Source: Amborella trichopoda (lineage: Eukaryota > Streptophyta > Magnoliopsida > Amborellales > Amborellaceae). Taken from it: DNA of 64,000 nucleotides. The notes under the pieces were generated by a model, which did not search any database, was not told the DNA's origin, and saw nothing but the letters and a program-made list of their open reading frames with translations. How positions within the stretch are numbered: position 1 is the first letter of the stretch; each line of letters begins with the position of its first letter. Where the stretch lies: the NCBI RefSeq assembly GCF_000471905.2, contig NW_006499883.1:3842490-3906489 (forward strand), written 5' to 3'. Both the position numbers and the translations under genes were made by a program. Positions 11,971-24,355 of the stretch are shown piece after piece.

Positions 11971-14900
11971 AATTAAAGAGGTGGGTGCCTATTAATAAGG
12001 AAGAAATTCCAAAAATTCTTACAAGCCAATCCGAGACCGTTGCCTATTGTGATAATTTGAAAGAGCCGATACAGGACTTAGAAGGTAATTCTAGTTTTCA
12101 TAAGGGGAAAGTTAGTCTTCTAAGGAAAAATGTAAGTCAATCTATTAGAATATGTGAATACGTGACTTTTGGGAAAGTACAATCCTTGAAGATTATAGGT
12201 GGTGGGAAAGGACACCTCCTTGGGGATGGCAATGATGGACATAGATGCGGTATTAGGGATAACGTATGTGATAAGCTATTTAAGGACGGTTTGTCTTCAA
12301 CATGCTCTTTAGAAAAAACAAACGAAAAAGTCACGTGGAATGCATAGAAACCTACTGTTAAGGTGTAAAATGCCATAAAATATTTGTCGTTAAGGAAGGT
12401 TGCACATAAGAAGAAGGTGGTAAATGAACCTCGAGGTCCTCTTGAAGAACATGGGCTTCATATTGTTGTCGTTAATAACAATGGTGGGGAACATGAAGTA
12501 ATTTTTCCGCATCCGGAGTCAGTTACTATTTATTTTGAGGATCAATTAGATACTTGATCAGACGAAAAAAGTTGATTTCATTCCACCTTTGAATGTGATG
12601 CTGCTAGTTGATGATCAGAGGTCGGAGAAACCAAAAGAACTTATGCAGGGTAGCAAGGTAACAAATGCTGATAAGAATTACTTGGAGATGTTCAATATTA
12701 TAGGTGTCAATTTTGATGCTTATGAAAATGAAGTTTTGCGGGCATTGAAAGAACTTGTGGAGTCTCCGGCTATGAAGGAGAAGATGGCAATCAAGGATGG
12801 CCCTGGGGAGAATATGTCTACTCTGAATCAAGAAGAGCTAAAAGTAAGGGAAAATTGTTGCAAGGCCTACCTGTTCATCGCTTCGCCTTGTGGCTAGAGA
12901 GGAAGATAACGATATCACTTTTTGAAGCATAGAGGAAGTGATTGATGTGGAGGAAGATACTAGTTCTGATCCTGCTAGTGTTGTTCCTACTACCAGAATC
13001 GAAGAAACATCAAAACCAAATGAAAGTTCTTAGTTGGAATGTCTATAGCCTGGGGAGCGAGTATCATAAGTAAGAAGTTTTGTTTTTGGTTTGAAAATAT
13101 AAACTGGAAATTTTGCTTCTATAAGAAACCAAGCTCCTAAGTCCATCAATTAGGTATTTTTATGATATTTGGGGCAAAGGTCCTACTGGTTTTGTGGGTG
13201 TTGATGCAGTAGGGTTTTCTAATAGTCTGTGGGTAATATGGGGTTCATTTGTTTTGTTTGTGTGGATGCTATTTTAGAAGGACCTTTTCCTTCTTTCAAG
13301 TGGATAATATTTAATGTATATGATCCAAATCTGTCGTCTAAGAAAGCTTCTTTTTTACAAGATATTGCGGACATTATTGCCAATTATAATTTTCCTTACT
13401 GTATTGGTGGGGATTTCAATTTCATAAGCTGGCTGGATGAGACGTCTAATATGATAATATTTAACGATTTCATTCTTAATCATGATTTACTTAACATACT
13501 AATTAATAGAACCAATTTCACTTGAACGAATAACAGTATACATAACTTGATTATGAGCAAGTTAGATCAGTTCTTAGTATCCAATGCCTGGGAGACCCAC
13601 TTTCATTTGGCAAACGTAAATTCTGTGGGGGAGATTCTCATTAAATCATACTACTATCATGCTACAAATAGACAATGTTAGAGTATTGGAGGTTGTATGG
13701 TTCGAAGAGAGGGGTGGTATTGACATTATTAGAAATGCTTGGAGTAATACTGTTGTTCTTGGATGGGCATGTTATATTGTTTAAAAAATTGATGGTTGTC
13801 AAACTCAAACGGTTGCAGTAGAAGAAGGAAACCAATTAGAGCATCAAAACTGGAATGGAGGAACAATGTCAAGAATTTAGGACATTAACGACCTTGTTAA
13901 TGCTAATGGTCAGCTCATAGCAAAACATGATGAGAGAAAGAGCTGAATTGATTAATTCCTTACATTATTTGATGAAAATAGAGGAAATGTATTGGAAAGA
14001 AAGATCTAGAGCTAAATGCCTTAAAGAGGGTGATTTGAATACAAAATTTTTTCAGATTTCAAGGTGTTAGTGAGGAGGATCATGAAATTTGGGAGGTGGA
14101 GTTTGTTAACCATTTTAGAAGGTTTTTTCAACTGAAATTCGCTTCTAGGTACATTTTGAGGATGTGCCTTTTAAAAGGCTTCCTCAAGCAATCGCTAGGG
14201 ACTTGGGAAAGTTGGTGGATACGGAGGAGCTTGAATAAACAGTTTTTGCATTGCTAGGTGATAAGGGTTCATGGCTGAATGTGTTTTCCTTTAGCCTTCT
14301 ATAGATTATGGCTTTTGTTGAATGATAAGTTATTGATGGTTAATGAATTTTTGGAGAGGGGAGTTTTGAATAAAGGTATTAATTCAACTTCCTTGCTTTA
14401 ATCCCCAAGAAATCCACAATTGTTAGGATAAATGATGTGAGATCGATAAGCTTTTTGACAAGCTTATATAAAATCATTTTTTAAAGTGTTGGCAAAGATA
14501 TTGAAAAGGCTTTACGTCTTCTCATTTTTGGGACGTAATCTGTATTTATTGGTAGAATAATGATTATGGATGGCGCTTGATTGCTCAAGAATGTATCCAC
14601 ACTAGTGTTCAAAGTGGGGAACTGGGTATCATTATCAAACTTGATATGGAAAAGGCGTATGATCGCGTGGAATGAAAGGTTTTAGATGAGGTCCTTCTAC
14701 GTATGGGTTTTGGTGTTATTTGGAGAAAGTGGATTTCTGGTTGTTTGTCATCTACTCATTTTATAATTTTGGTGAACGATAGTCCAAAATGCGTCTTTAA
14801 GGCATCAAGGGGGATTAGACAAGGTGATCCCTTTTTTTTTTTTTTATTCACTATTATTTTGGAGGCTTTCAGTTTGATGATAAAAAATGTGGAAGGTGGA

Positions 14901-15413
14901 TAATGCTTTAGAGGTTTACAAGTGAGTCCGAGGGCCTTGCATATTTCTCATTTTCAATATGCGGATGATACTATCTTTTTTTCTGGAGCAGAGCTAGACC
15001 AGTTGTTGAATATTAGGAAATTTTTTAGGTGTTGTGTATTGGCCTTGGGTTTCAAAGTTAATTTTGCTAAAACTTCAGTTGTGGGTGGTGGTTGTGATGG
15101 AGGTGTGGTTAATCAATCGACTGCGGTTTTGGATTGTAGGGTGGAATATTTTCCGATCATGTACTTAGGGATGCCAATATTAGATTTGAGGCTACCTAAA
15201 TAGGTGTGGGATCATATTGTGAAGAAAGTGAATGTGAAGCTTGACATTTGGAAGGCGAAGCATCTATCATTTGGAGGAAGAATTATGTTAATCAAATCTA
15301 CTCTTTCTAACCTCCTCATTTATCAAATATCTTTACTTATAACGCATTAAGGTATTATCAAAAGGATTGAATAATTAATGATGAACTTTTTATGAGGGGC
15401 TGACAACAAAAAG

Positions 15414-16707
15414 AAGAAAGGGAGAATTATAAATCCTTCCCACCACCCGAAATGAACTTTGTAGATATCTTACCCCCTAATACTTTTAGTATCACACTCT
15501 AAACTCCAACATTGTTTTTTCTTGCTTTTATCCTTCAATCAAAAAGTCAACATATTAGGGACTTAACTACCCTGCCCCTTTATCTTTTTCTCTCTACATG
15601 CCCTCTCTTTATCCTTTCTCTCTCTACCTGCGCTCCCTCTCTCTCTACCCGCTCTCTCTGTCTCTTTCTCTCTCTCTTTACCCATCATGCCAAGTTCCAG
15701 CTTCTTGACAGGCAAAAGATCACTGTTAACAATAAATGGGAATTCACCAAGTTTAGTCGTACTAAATTTTCTAAAATAGAAAGAAGAGGAAATGATTGTT
15801 CCTAATAGCGTTAATGCCAAGCTTCTGGGATGCCATGAACCTCTTACATGGCATGCGTTAGGACAAACATTCTTGCAAGCATCAGAAGTTGCTTGACCTT
15901 AGCTACTTTTGTTTGAAAGCTGAGTAACTTGCTCATTTATGCCGGTATGGTTCAATGAAGGACACCATCTTATAAAAGGATGGGGAGTTGGTGTAGAGGC
16001 AGCAGTTGCAGGTGGTTGTCAAGATAAAGATTGGAAGTGTGGGTAAAGCAGCAAATCGAGTCGGTTTCTAGAGAGAGAGAGATTGAATGGAGATGGCTAT
16101 GATGGTTAAGAGCAATGAGATGCAATACTTGGAGATTGCAAAGTTACTTCCCCATGCTCCCCACACCCAACAATCCCCCTCCAAGCACCCCTAACCCCCT
16201 CTTATGCCAAAGATCCCCTACATCCACCACCCATCGACCACGACCTCCAAATCCTCCACCACCTAAAACCACCTCTCCAACACCCCTCCCAACAGCAAGC
16301 TTATCTGAACCTGAGGAGAGAAACCAGATCAATGGACAACCCATATTAACAAAACGACAAAGCATCCCTAAATTCTTCTAAAAAATTGTTCAATAAGATT
16401 CAAACATGTTTATCTTCCCAATATGTTATACTCTACACCACAAATCAGATAAGGAAATTAAAAATCTCTTTGCATATAGAGGAAACCATCAGAATAATGA
16501 ATGAATTTAATAGTAGTTTGATAGGTTTTTTTGTTGAAACTAGACCTCAATGGAGCTTCATGGTGTAGAAAATCACAAACTTATGGAAGCTATGCTTTGT
16601 TTAGCTTTTCTCCTTTAATGTTTACCAAGTAATAATAAATTTTCAGTTAAGACTGTTGGTTTTGAAAGAGCATTTGAATGAAAAAATAATAGTAATTGTC
16701 AATAAAG

Positions 16708-16740
<33 letters not shown>

Positions 16741-16942
16741 GGTGGGTAGAGAGAGAGGCTTGGTAGATAGAGGGAGGGTAGAGACAGATGAAAAGGGTAG
16801 TTTAATATCAAATACGTTGACTTTTTAACTGGAGGGTAAAAGCAAGAAAAAACAATGTTGGGGTTGAGAGTGTGATACTAAACGTTATGGGGAGTAAGAT
16901 ATCTATAAAATTCAATCTGGAGGAGCATCTATAATTTCCCCA
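15414..16942. mobile_element. MULE-like DNA transposon with long TIRs, inserted in LINE ORF2
   Basis: Inverted arms match over about 150 bp or more; shared blocks include TAGATATCTTAC, TTTAGTATCACACTCT and AACATTGTTTTTTCTTGC. They extend inward as CT-rich and GA-rich arms to about 15690 and 16690. The flanks AACAAAAAG (15405-15413) and AACAAAAAT (16943-16951) are a 9-bp target duplication with one mismatch, which with the long TIRs points to a Mutator-like element. Removing it restores the LINE reading -KKK|FHL-. The roughly 1 kb interior has no transposase. It includes a proline-rich plus-strand frame (16115-16381) that could be captured host sequence. Confidence 0.75.
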
Positions 16943-18590
16943 AACAAAAATTTCATTTAGTGAGTTGGGATAGGGTACGCACTCCAAAAAAGTAAAGTAG
17001 AGTGGGTAAATTAGTTAATGAAGCATTAATTGCCAAATAGTGGTGGCGGTTGTTAAATCTAGATCAATAACTTTAGAAGGAGATTTTGATGGCTAAATAT
17101 GGCATTGATTCCCTATTTACTGCTAGGGGTAGAAGTGCATATCAGCAACCCCATGTATGGAAATCTATTCTTTCTATGTGCTATTTCATGATTAACATAT
17201 AAGGTGGCCAATGGAAATGGATGATAATATTCTTTTTTGGCACCGAAAGTGGGCTTTTGATGTAGCATTTAAGTTCTGTATAGATGTATTTTACAGGTGT
17301 GCTTAGCCGATGGTGAAGGTATGAGAGGTTGGGGAGGCTAATAGCAATTCTGTTTTTTGGAATATTTATGCCGCTATAATCGCATTCCACAGTATGTTTT
17401 TTAACACTTGACTGAGCTAGTAAAGGTGTTAGAAAATGTTCATTTTTCCAATTCGATGAACGACGAGGTGATATGGGAGCTTGAATCAAGTGGTGTTTTC
17501 TCGATGAAATCAGCATACTCGTTATTGTTTTATGATCAAATTAGATGGAATCAGTCAGTGTTAAATAATTTATAGAGATGGAGGATACTACATAAGTTGC
17601 ATGTTTTTATTTGGGTAATGATATAAGGGAAAGCTCTAACTTTTGATAATCTTAGAAAGAGGGGAGAAATCCTTGTCAATGTGTGCTTGTTTTGTAAAAA
17701 ATGCAAATTTATTCCTTCACTACCTCTTTCCCATCACCTATGGTATTGGGAAATGCAAAAGGTTGGTGTTTCTTTGGCCCTTCCAAATTCTCAGTAGAAC
17801 ATTTTGAATCATCTCAAGTTAGCGGGAGTTCCTAAAATTGGGAGTATGATTTGGGATATTCTTCTAGGAGTAATTATATAGGAACAGTGGTTGGAAAGGA
17901 ATAAAAAGACTCTGAAGGAGTTTCTTTGGAGATGCAAAGCATTAAAAACAGGGTTATACATAGAGTTTGGAGTTAGTTCAAAGTCACTAAAGAAGGGTAT
18001 GGGGTTTTTAAGGTGGATGTTGAACTCAATTTGGCTAACCTTATCTCGTAGCGATTTTTAAAGCTTAGACCGAAATGTATATGGCAGCTAGTTTCAAATT
18101 GAATTTCGATGGCTCATCATTGGATAATCCAAGGGTGGCAGGTATAGGCGGGGTATGTCAAGATTATCAGGGCAATGTTATCTTTTGTTTTGCTGGTCCA
18201 TATAGTATTGTATCTGCAAATCATGCTGAAATGGCCACTCTTATGCAAAGGGCATTGATATGGAGGGAGAGATGTATTGGTGAAGCTTTGGTTATTGAAG
18301 GATATTCACTTAATGTCATCAATTTGTGCAATAAGGTGTCCAGACTACGATGGTGACTTTGATCTCTTTGGCTGTAGGTAATGGATATAACATTGTCTTA
18401 GTTGGTCGGTTTTAACCACGTGTACATAGAGACAAATGACATTGCTTATGGGTTGGCTAAGAAAGGAGCCTCGATGGATTCATTGTTAGTTTCGTCTGTA
18501 TTGTTTTGAGATTTTGAATTATGAGATATAATACCATTTTAGTTAGTGAAAAGTAAGTAACCGCATCATAAATAAATAAAAATAAAAAAG

Positions 18591-20779
18591 AGAGGCCCCA
18601 ATCACAATGTTGTGCTTAAATACTGTTTTTTTTTTAGGGCATCCAATCCTCGCTTAATCTCATACCTACGAAAAAAAATCCTAATAAAATAAATTGATAA
18701 AAAATCCTAGAAAGAGTCAAAGGTATTTTGGTCATTTTATTTTTAGAAATACTTTTTTACATATTTTTAGATGTGATCATTGAGATGATAACACCCATCA
18801 ATTTCATATTTATATTATTTGTAAAAAACAATTAAAATTAAAACACTTTGAGATGTCAAACTTAGTTCTAACGGTCAGTGGCTCACTCGTGACATTATGG
18901 CTGACGTTAGCCCAACCATCTATTCCTATCAGACATTTGAGAAATAAGGGATATAGGTAAAAATATACATGAGTGGGGATGTATAATGAGCTTTTTTTTT
19001 TTTTTTTTTAACGAAAGAAAAGGATGGAAAATTTGCCTTTTTTATTGGAAATATATGAAATTGTCTTGTCTCGCGCGGTTTAACATCGTTTCTATTTTTC
19101 ATAGTGAGATATTGTTGAGAGCTGCACTCTTTAATATTATAAAAGGTACCTTCATTCAAAATAAAAAAAAGTGCTTGAAATTCTAGTTCCAACGTTGAAA
19201 AATAGAAATTGTAGTTTCAACATTGAGAAATACTCATATTGATATTTACACCAATGATAATTATGAATATGTAAAAAAAAAAACNNNNNNNNNNNNNNNN
19301 NNNNNNNNNNNNNNNNNNNNNNNNNNNNNNNNNNNNNNNNNNNNNNNNNNNNNNNNNNNNNNNNNNNNNNNNNNNNNNNNNNNNNNNNNNNNNNNNNNNN
19401 NNNNNNNNNNNNNNNNNNNNNNNNNNNNNNNNNNNNNNNNNNNNNNNNNNNNNNNNNNNNNNNNNNNNNNNNNNNNNNNNNNNNNNNNNNNNNNNNNNNN
19501 NNNNNNNNNNNNNTACGCTGGGGACACTTATATCATTGCATCCCCTTATAAGTATCCAAAGAAAATGCCATGATGGGTCAATAATGCCTCACATGACATT
19601 ACTATTTTCAGCATTGATTTATCCTTAATTAAATCACCATAATGGGGGTATTTCCTAAAATCAACTTCTTACTGAGGCATGTATTTCCTAAAAACAATTT
19701 CTTAGTAAGTCACCTTATGAAATATTGGCATTTTTTAAACCAATATCTTATGTGTGTTAAGCTTTCACACTATATTAGTTTTTTTTAAAACATCAATATT
19801 TCACTCTAAACATACTTTTGAGATTTTTTTTTTGTGGAGAGTAATATCTCACTAGATAAGGTAAGCTCTATGAGATTGATGCTTTTCGATAACAATATCT
19901 AATTATGGATATGAGAATTTATCAATACAAATATAAAAAAGCATATAATAAAACTATTTACCTTTGATACAAGGTCAACTCTCATTCAGACTATTAGATG
20001 TGAAATTGCGTGGTTGAGCTTTTACCACTTACTGAGCACAAAGTCAAAAGCAAAATTTTCTCCAAGTTTGTAACAAACCCCTAATTGTCAAATTTTGTAT
20101 CCAATAGCTAAGAGTGATTTTAACTTCTTTGTACCATAAGTGAATGGTCTTATAGTACAATCTCTACAAAAAAAAAACTAGTAAGGTTTTTAAAGCGAAA
20201 TTTTGATATCCAAAAATAACATCTCACAAAATTAGTTTTCCCTAAAATGACTTAGTAGGGGCAACCTCAAAAGTCGCCCCTCCATAAGTATATGGCCTCC
20301 TATGATGCGTGCTTGATGCATGGACACTTAAAAACTATGACAAAAAATGGTTAAAGTGTACAATAGTGAAGATCTGGAATGGTTAGATTTCACACATCAA
20401 ATTTGGCCGGTTTCTATTCAATATTGAGGCATTATTTTTTTCAAGCCCATAGAGAATGGGATTTAGAAAAAAACCAAATTGTTTTAATGTAGCAGATGAA
20501 TTGAAGAGGTTATATCCCACAAATTTGGAGTCTTAAAAACACTTCGATTTTGCCCGAGGGAGTAAATGGGTAGCATGCTTCCTCGGAAGCATGAATATTT
20601 TGACATTTGGAAAAACATGCATACGCCACACGATTCAATGAGTTAGAAATGGGTGCGGGTCTTCCACTTTTGCCATTTATCAAATGAAAATACTTTTTAA
20701 GAAAACCGCATATTTGAGATCCACTCATGATATTTCCGAAACACATGATTCCCAATTCCTTTGAGTTGTATATCAAAGG
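18591..20779. other. Intergenic, with assembly gap
   Basis: A/T-rich sequence with no gene. An assembly gap of N lies at 19285-19513. The flank after the gap (19640-19860) has short repeated words such as AAATCAACTTCTTA/AACAATTTCTTA, but no element could be delimited. Confidence 0.5.
19285..19513. other. Assembly gap (229 N)
   Basis: Run of N between a poly-A stretch and unique sequence. Its size may be an estimate. Confidence 0.99.
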
Positions 20780-21760
20780 AAATGTTTAACAGTAGACAAT
20801 CTACAAAAGAAGGATAAAATTCTTCCAAACATATGCTTGATGTGCAAAAATGATGAAGAATCTTGCTTCATATTTTCCTACACTGTCATTTTGCTTCTAG
20901 CTTATAGCTAGGAACCTTCTCTTTATTGGGTTTTTTCCTCATGATACCTTTGAATATCATCAACATTATCAACCATCTTTCTACCATTGGATTACCAAAA
21001 AAAAGAGTTCTGATTTGGAAAATTTTCAAAAGTGCAATCTTATGACATATTTGGTTAGAACGTAACAAAAGAACCTTTGATGGGGTGTCTCAGAGTATTG
21101 AAAGGATAAAAGATCTGATTTACAATCTTTTTGGAATTGGTTTTCCTCCATGCCTGAAGGATGGGGTGCTCTTCGGACTGATATTTATATAAATCTGAAA
21201 TTTTTGGCTTATTCATCTTCTCACTCTACTCGTCCCCTTAGAACTTGGATTGCACCTCTAGAAGGTTGCCTCAAACTTAATTTTGATGGTAGCTTATTTG
21301 GAAATCTAGGGCATGCAGGTCCTAGTGGGCTTCTTCGCAACAATTTTGGATCGGTTTTTTTATTCGGGTCCTTGTGGATCTACAACAACTAATCATGCTA
21401 AAGTGTCTGCTCTCCTTTTTAGGCCTTTATATTATCATCGACATGGGTTTCACTAGTGATATTATAATTGAAGGGGATTCCCTGAATGTTATCAAGTGGT
21501 GTAGAAAACAGCAAAAGATGCCCTGGCCCTTATATACTTTTTGGTTAAAAATTCAAGACGTATGTGCCTGGTCTAATTTGAGGATAGGCTTCACCCACAC
21601 CATGCACGAAGCCAATGATGTTGTTGATGGGCTTATTAAACATGGTGTTTCTCTTCCTTTTTTACAAGTTTCTAACGATTTGATCCAATCTTTATCATCT
21701 TATGCTCTTGAAGCGTAAAAGTTCATAACATTTGTTATATAAAAATATAAAAAAACGCGA
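20780..21760 (+). mobile_element. L1-type LINE, 3' fragment
   Basis: Only the 3' end of ORF2 is present. A zf-RVT-like patch CLMCKNDEES (about 20835) comes first, then a W-ERNKRTFDG segment (about 21050-21080) that typically precedes RNase H. An RNase H-like domain follows, with LNFDGS at about 21280 and IEGDSLNVIKWC at about 21470. The RNase H frame shifts once near 21380. The 5' truncation is usual for LINE copies. Confidence 0.75.
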
Positions 21761-21938
21761 TTCCCAATCAAATGTGGGTGTTTGCAATCAATAATATCAT
21801 AATAAGAAATACAAGCTTTTAAAATCAAGGTAATTTATTAAGAGAGAGATTAGTGTTCGGAAATACCAATAGGGAATTACTTTTTTAGTTCCAATTGACA
21901 AAGGTCACTACCTTGTTAGGGTTTCAGGGCGTTACAAC

Positions 21939-22240
21939 CAATGTTGTCAGATTCGCTTCGTAGTCTTTTTTGGTTTTGTGAGAAAAATGAAGCAATTCGG
22001 TGCTTCGGCCAATTCGGGGAAAGATTTTGGATTTTTTTTTTAATATCTAATATAAATCAATTATATATTTTTATATATAACATACAAATAATAGAAAAAT
22101 TAAAATAAAAAATACATTTATAAAGTTATTTCTTTGCCAGCCAAAGCAGACCCAAAACAAACTCGAAGCCGTCTGAATTTGACCAAAGCAGCCCGAAGCG
22201 GTCCGAATATGACCGAAGCGAAGCAAATTTGATAACATTG
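21939..22240. mobile_element. hAT-type MITE with CGAAGC subterminal repeats
   Basis: Left end CAATGTTGTCAGATTCGCTT and right end (reverse) CAATGTTATCAAATTTGCTT form a TIR. Flanking octamers GTTACAAC and ATTTCAAC agree at 6 of 8 positions. The interior has several copies of CGAAGC/GTCCGAA and an A/T-rich centre. 302 bp, no coding capacity. Confidence 0.65.
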
Positions 22241-23604
22241 ATTTCAACCCTCAACATCTCATACAAAGGGCAAGCCACGGAGAAAAATAAAATAAAACAA
22301 GAAAAACGAAAAAGAGGGCCAGGCCCAATCAGTCACTGTCATGGCCCAGCCCCAGCCTACTCAGGCCATGGTTGCTTGGCCTTGGCCCAGCCCTAGGACC
22401 ACATTTTGTAGCACATGCCCTAGTTTTTCTAGGCCAGGCTGACCGCGTGATGCCAGTCCACCCAGCCCATTGCCACCCCTACATATACTCAATGTCGGGT
22501 ATGCTATGTGAACTTCATTTATGCAGATGCTCTTTCTTTACAAAGAGGTCGGCCCATAGTTAGGACAATGACCTTGCAAAGTGATAGTTTAATCAAAATC
22601 GACTTATTGTTAATTGATCAAATTAGCACACGCAGTAAAGGAGAGGGACTATTAGTAGTAAATGAAGAACATATGATCTAAACTGTCCACGTTGTCATTC
22701 CTGCTATGAAAGTAGGAATGAGGCTATCTTCCCTCCATTGGCTAAATATCAACATTTGAAGGAACAGTTAAAAAAAGGCTACTTTATTCCCAGGAAAACA
22801 TTTCCAAGACATGATATCGATCAAAAGAAACTGATCTCCTAAGAAATTCTAAAGAGGTTACCAAAGATGGGATAATTCCATGGACCCAGACCCGATCCAA
22901 GAACCGACAGGTATACCTAAATGGGCCTGGGTATGGGTCCAAGTCTAACACTCACAGGTAAGGTCCAAACCTAGTAAGTGATACCCAAACAATTTCGGGT
23001 CAATGTATGACTATATCCGATCCAACAGGTACCCAGACCCGTATTTATTATATATATTAGAAGACCCTCCTTACAAAAGAGACCTATACATATGGAGTTC
23101 ACAGCCTTCTCCGACCTCTTTTCTAGAGGTAACACCCCGGCAACTCTATCCAATTCTTTGATGTGGGATTAATCGCACAGTAACCCTACAAGAGAGATTT
23201 TAACATTAAATCTGGACTGTGAAGCACCTTAGTATCATTGTTATCTTGCCATGTATGGGCAATGCAAGATAGAGGCCAGCCTTTTTTCTTAAAAATGAAG
23301 AGTTATTTTTTCGTTTTCATGTACCAACTACTTATGGCTGCAAAGCTGTCTTTTTGACTCTTTATCTCTAAGACTAGCGTTTTTTTCCTTGGAAATAACA
23401 CTTCGTCAGCCAGCGTGGGTGGGATGCTTACCACTTTCAAAAAAATTTAATGCACCGAAAGAAAATCTAGAGAGAGAAAATGCGTAGGATATATCCTACA
23501 TCGAAAAGGTCAATAAATTGAAGGGGGTATAAGAACTACAAAATGGGTGGGTTGGTTGGTGGGCTCAAAATAAAAAACCTAAGGAAAGCGGGCGGGTGCG
23601 TAAG

Positions 23605-23733
23605 TGATATATATCGGGTATGGGTCTGGGTTCTGCTGGGCCAACCTATTGCCACCCCTAGGTATAATACAGGTTGAGAAAACATTTTCTTGAGGAAAAT
23701 TTTAAGAGGAAAATGCTTGTCTGACACGTAAAT
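23605..23733 (+). repeat. Direct repeat, unit 1
   Basis: Shares long identical blocks, such as AGGTTGAGAAAACATTTTCT and AAAATGCTTGTCTGACAC, with 23901-24029, about 296 bp further on. The pair looks like a local tandem duplication. Confidence 0.8.
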
Positions 23734-23900
23734 CAAAATAAAAAACTTAGAAGGAAAGCCTATCTAGGTCCGGGAACTATATTTTTGGACCGGGTACGAA
23801 ATTACCTGTTGAGTTTAGGTCCGGGTCCACAAGTGACATTGAGTATGGGTACTGTATTTTTGGACCTGTTGGGTTTGGGTACAGGTACAGGTCCACAAGA

Positions 23901-24029
23901 GATATAATGGATACAGGTCAGGGTTCAGCTGGCCCAACCTGTTGCCACCCCTAGGGATAATACAGGTTGAGAAAACATTTTCTTGGGAAGAAATTTTAAG
24001 AGCAAAATGCTTGTCTGACACACGTAAAT
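23901..24029 (+). repeat. Direct repeat, unit 2
   Basis: Second copy of the unit at 23605-23733, with scattered substitutions and small indels. Both start within GGGTC-rich sequence. Confidence 0.8.
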
Positions 24030-24295
24030 GCAAACCTGAAATCCATGGAGTGATGAAAATCAAAAGCTTCAATAGCCTTCTACATGTTCAAAAAAAGCCA
24101 GCATGTAAACTGCTTTAATAAAGCTTACCCGCACACGGGCATGCAAATTTCATTTCAAAGTCAGAATATCTAAATTTTACACTCACTGGGAAACCCCATT
24201 GTGGTAAGAGTTTTTTTGATATAAAAAACTTGAAAGTAAAAGAAAAAACAAAATTTTCTCGCATCGTGTGTGTGGAGTCGAGAATTGCCAGAGTC

Positions 24296-24355
24296 CTATT
24301 TATACCAGCCCGCAAGGATGTAACGCAGCCAAAAACAGAATAGACATGCCAAAGC
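24296..24355 (-). CDS. GPT: GPT exon 11 (last)
   Basis: 20 codons: [19 protein letters not shown] and stop TAG. The WYK C-terminus matches plant GPT proteins. Acceptor CAAACAG (24360-24356 in part). Confidence 0.94.
   Translation of the reverse strand, partial: ALACLFCFWLRYILAGWYK

Larger units (their letters stand above)
10740..18590 (+). mobile_element. L1-type LINE, near full length, dead
   Basis: Parts in order: ORF1 with a DUF4283-like patch (PLHAWN at about 10830), ORF1 tail 11975-12900, then ORF2 starting at 13020 with MKVLSWN and an endonuclease region holding GGDFN near 13410. The reverse transcriptase runs from about 14240 with YADD at 14958-14969, followed by a zinc-finger region near 17640-17750, an RNase H domain with NFDGSS near 18100, and an A-rich tail at 18565-18590. 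Known for plant L1 LINEs: ORF2 of EN-RT-RNase H primes its own integration. Many stops and frameshifts break both ORFs. A 1.5 kb DNA transposon splits ORF2 at the K-F-H-L codons, and unrelated sequence interrupts ORF1 at about 11130-11970. The 5' end is approximate and no target duplication was identified. Confidence 0.85.
22241..24295. other. 3' flank of the GPT gene
   Basis: No gene found. Several patches are rich in GGGTC/GACCC words (22890-23040, 23580-23640, 23770-23940), like degenerate low-complexity repeats. The final roughly 180 bp probably includes the GPT 3' UTR. Confidence 0.4.
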
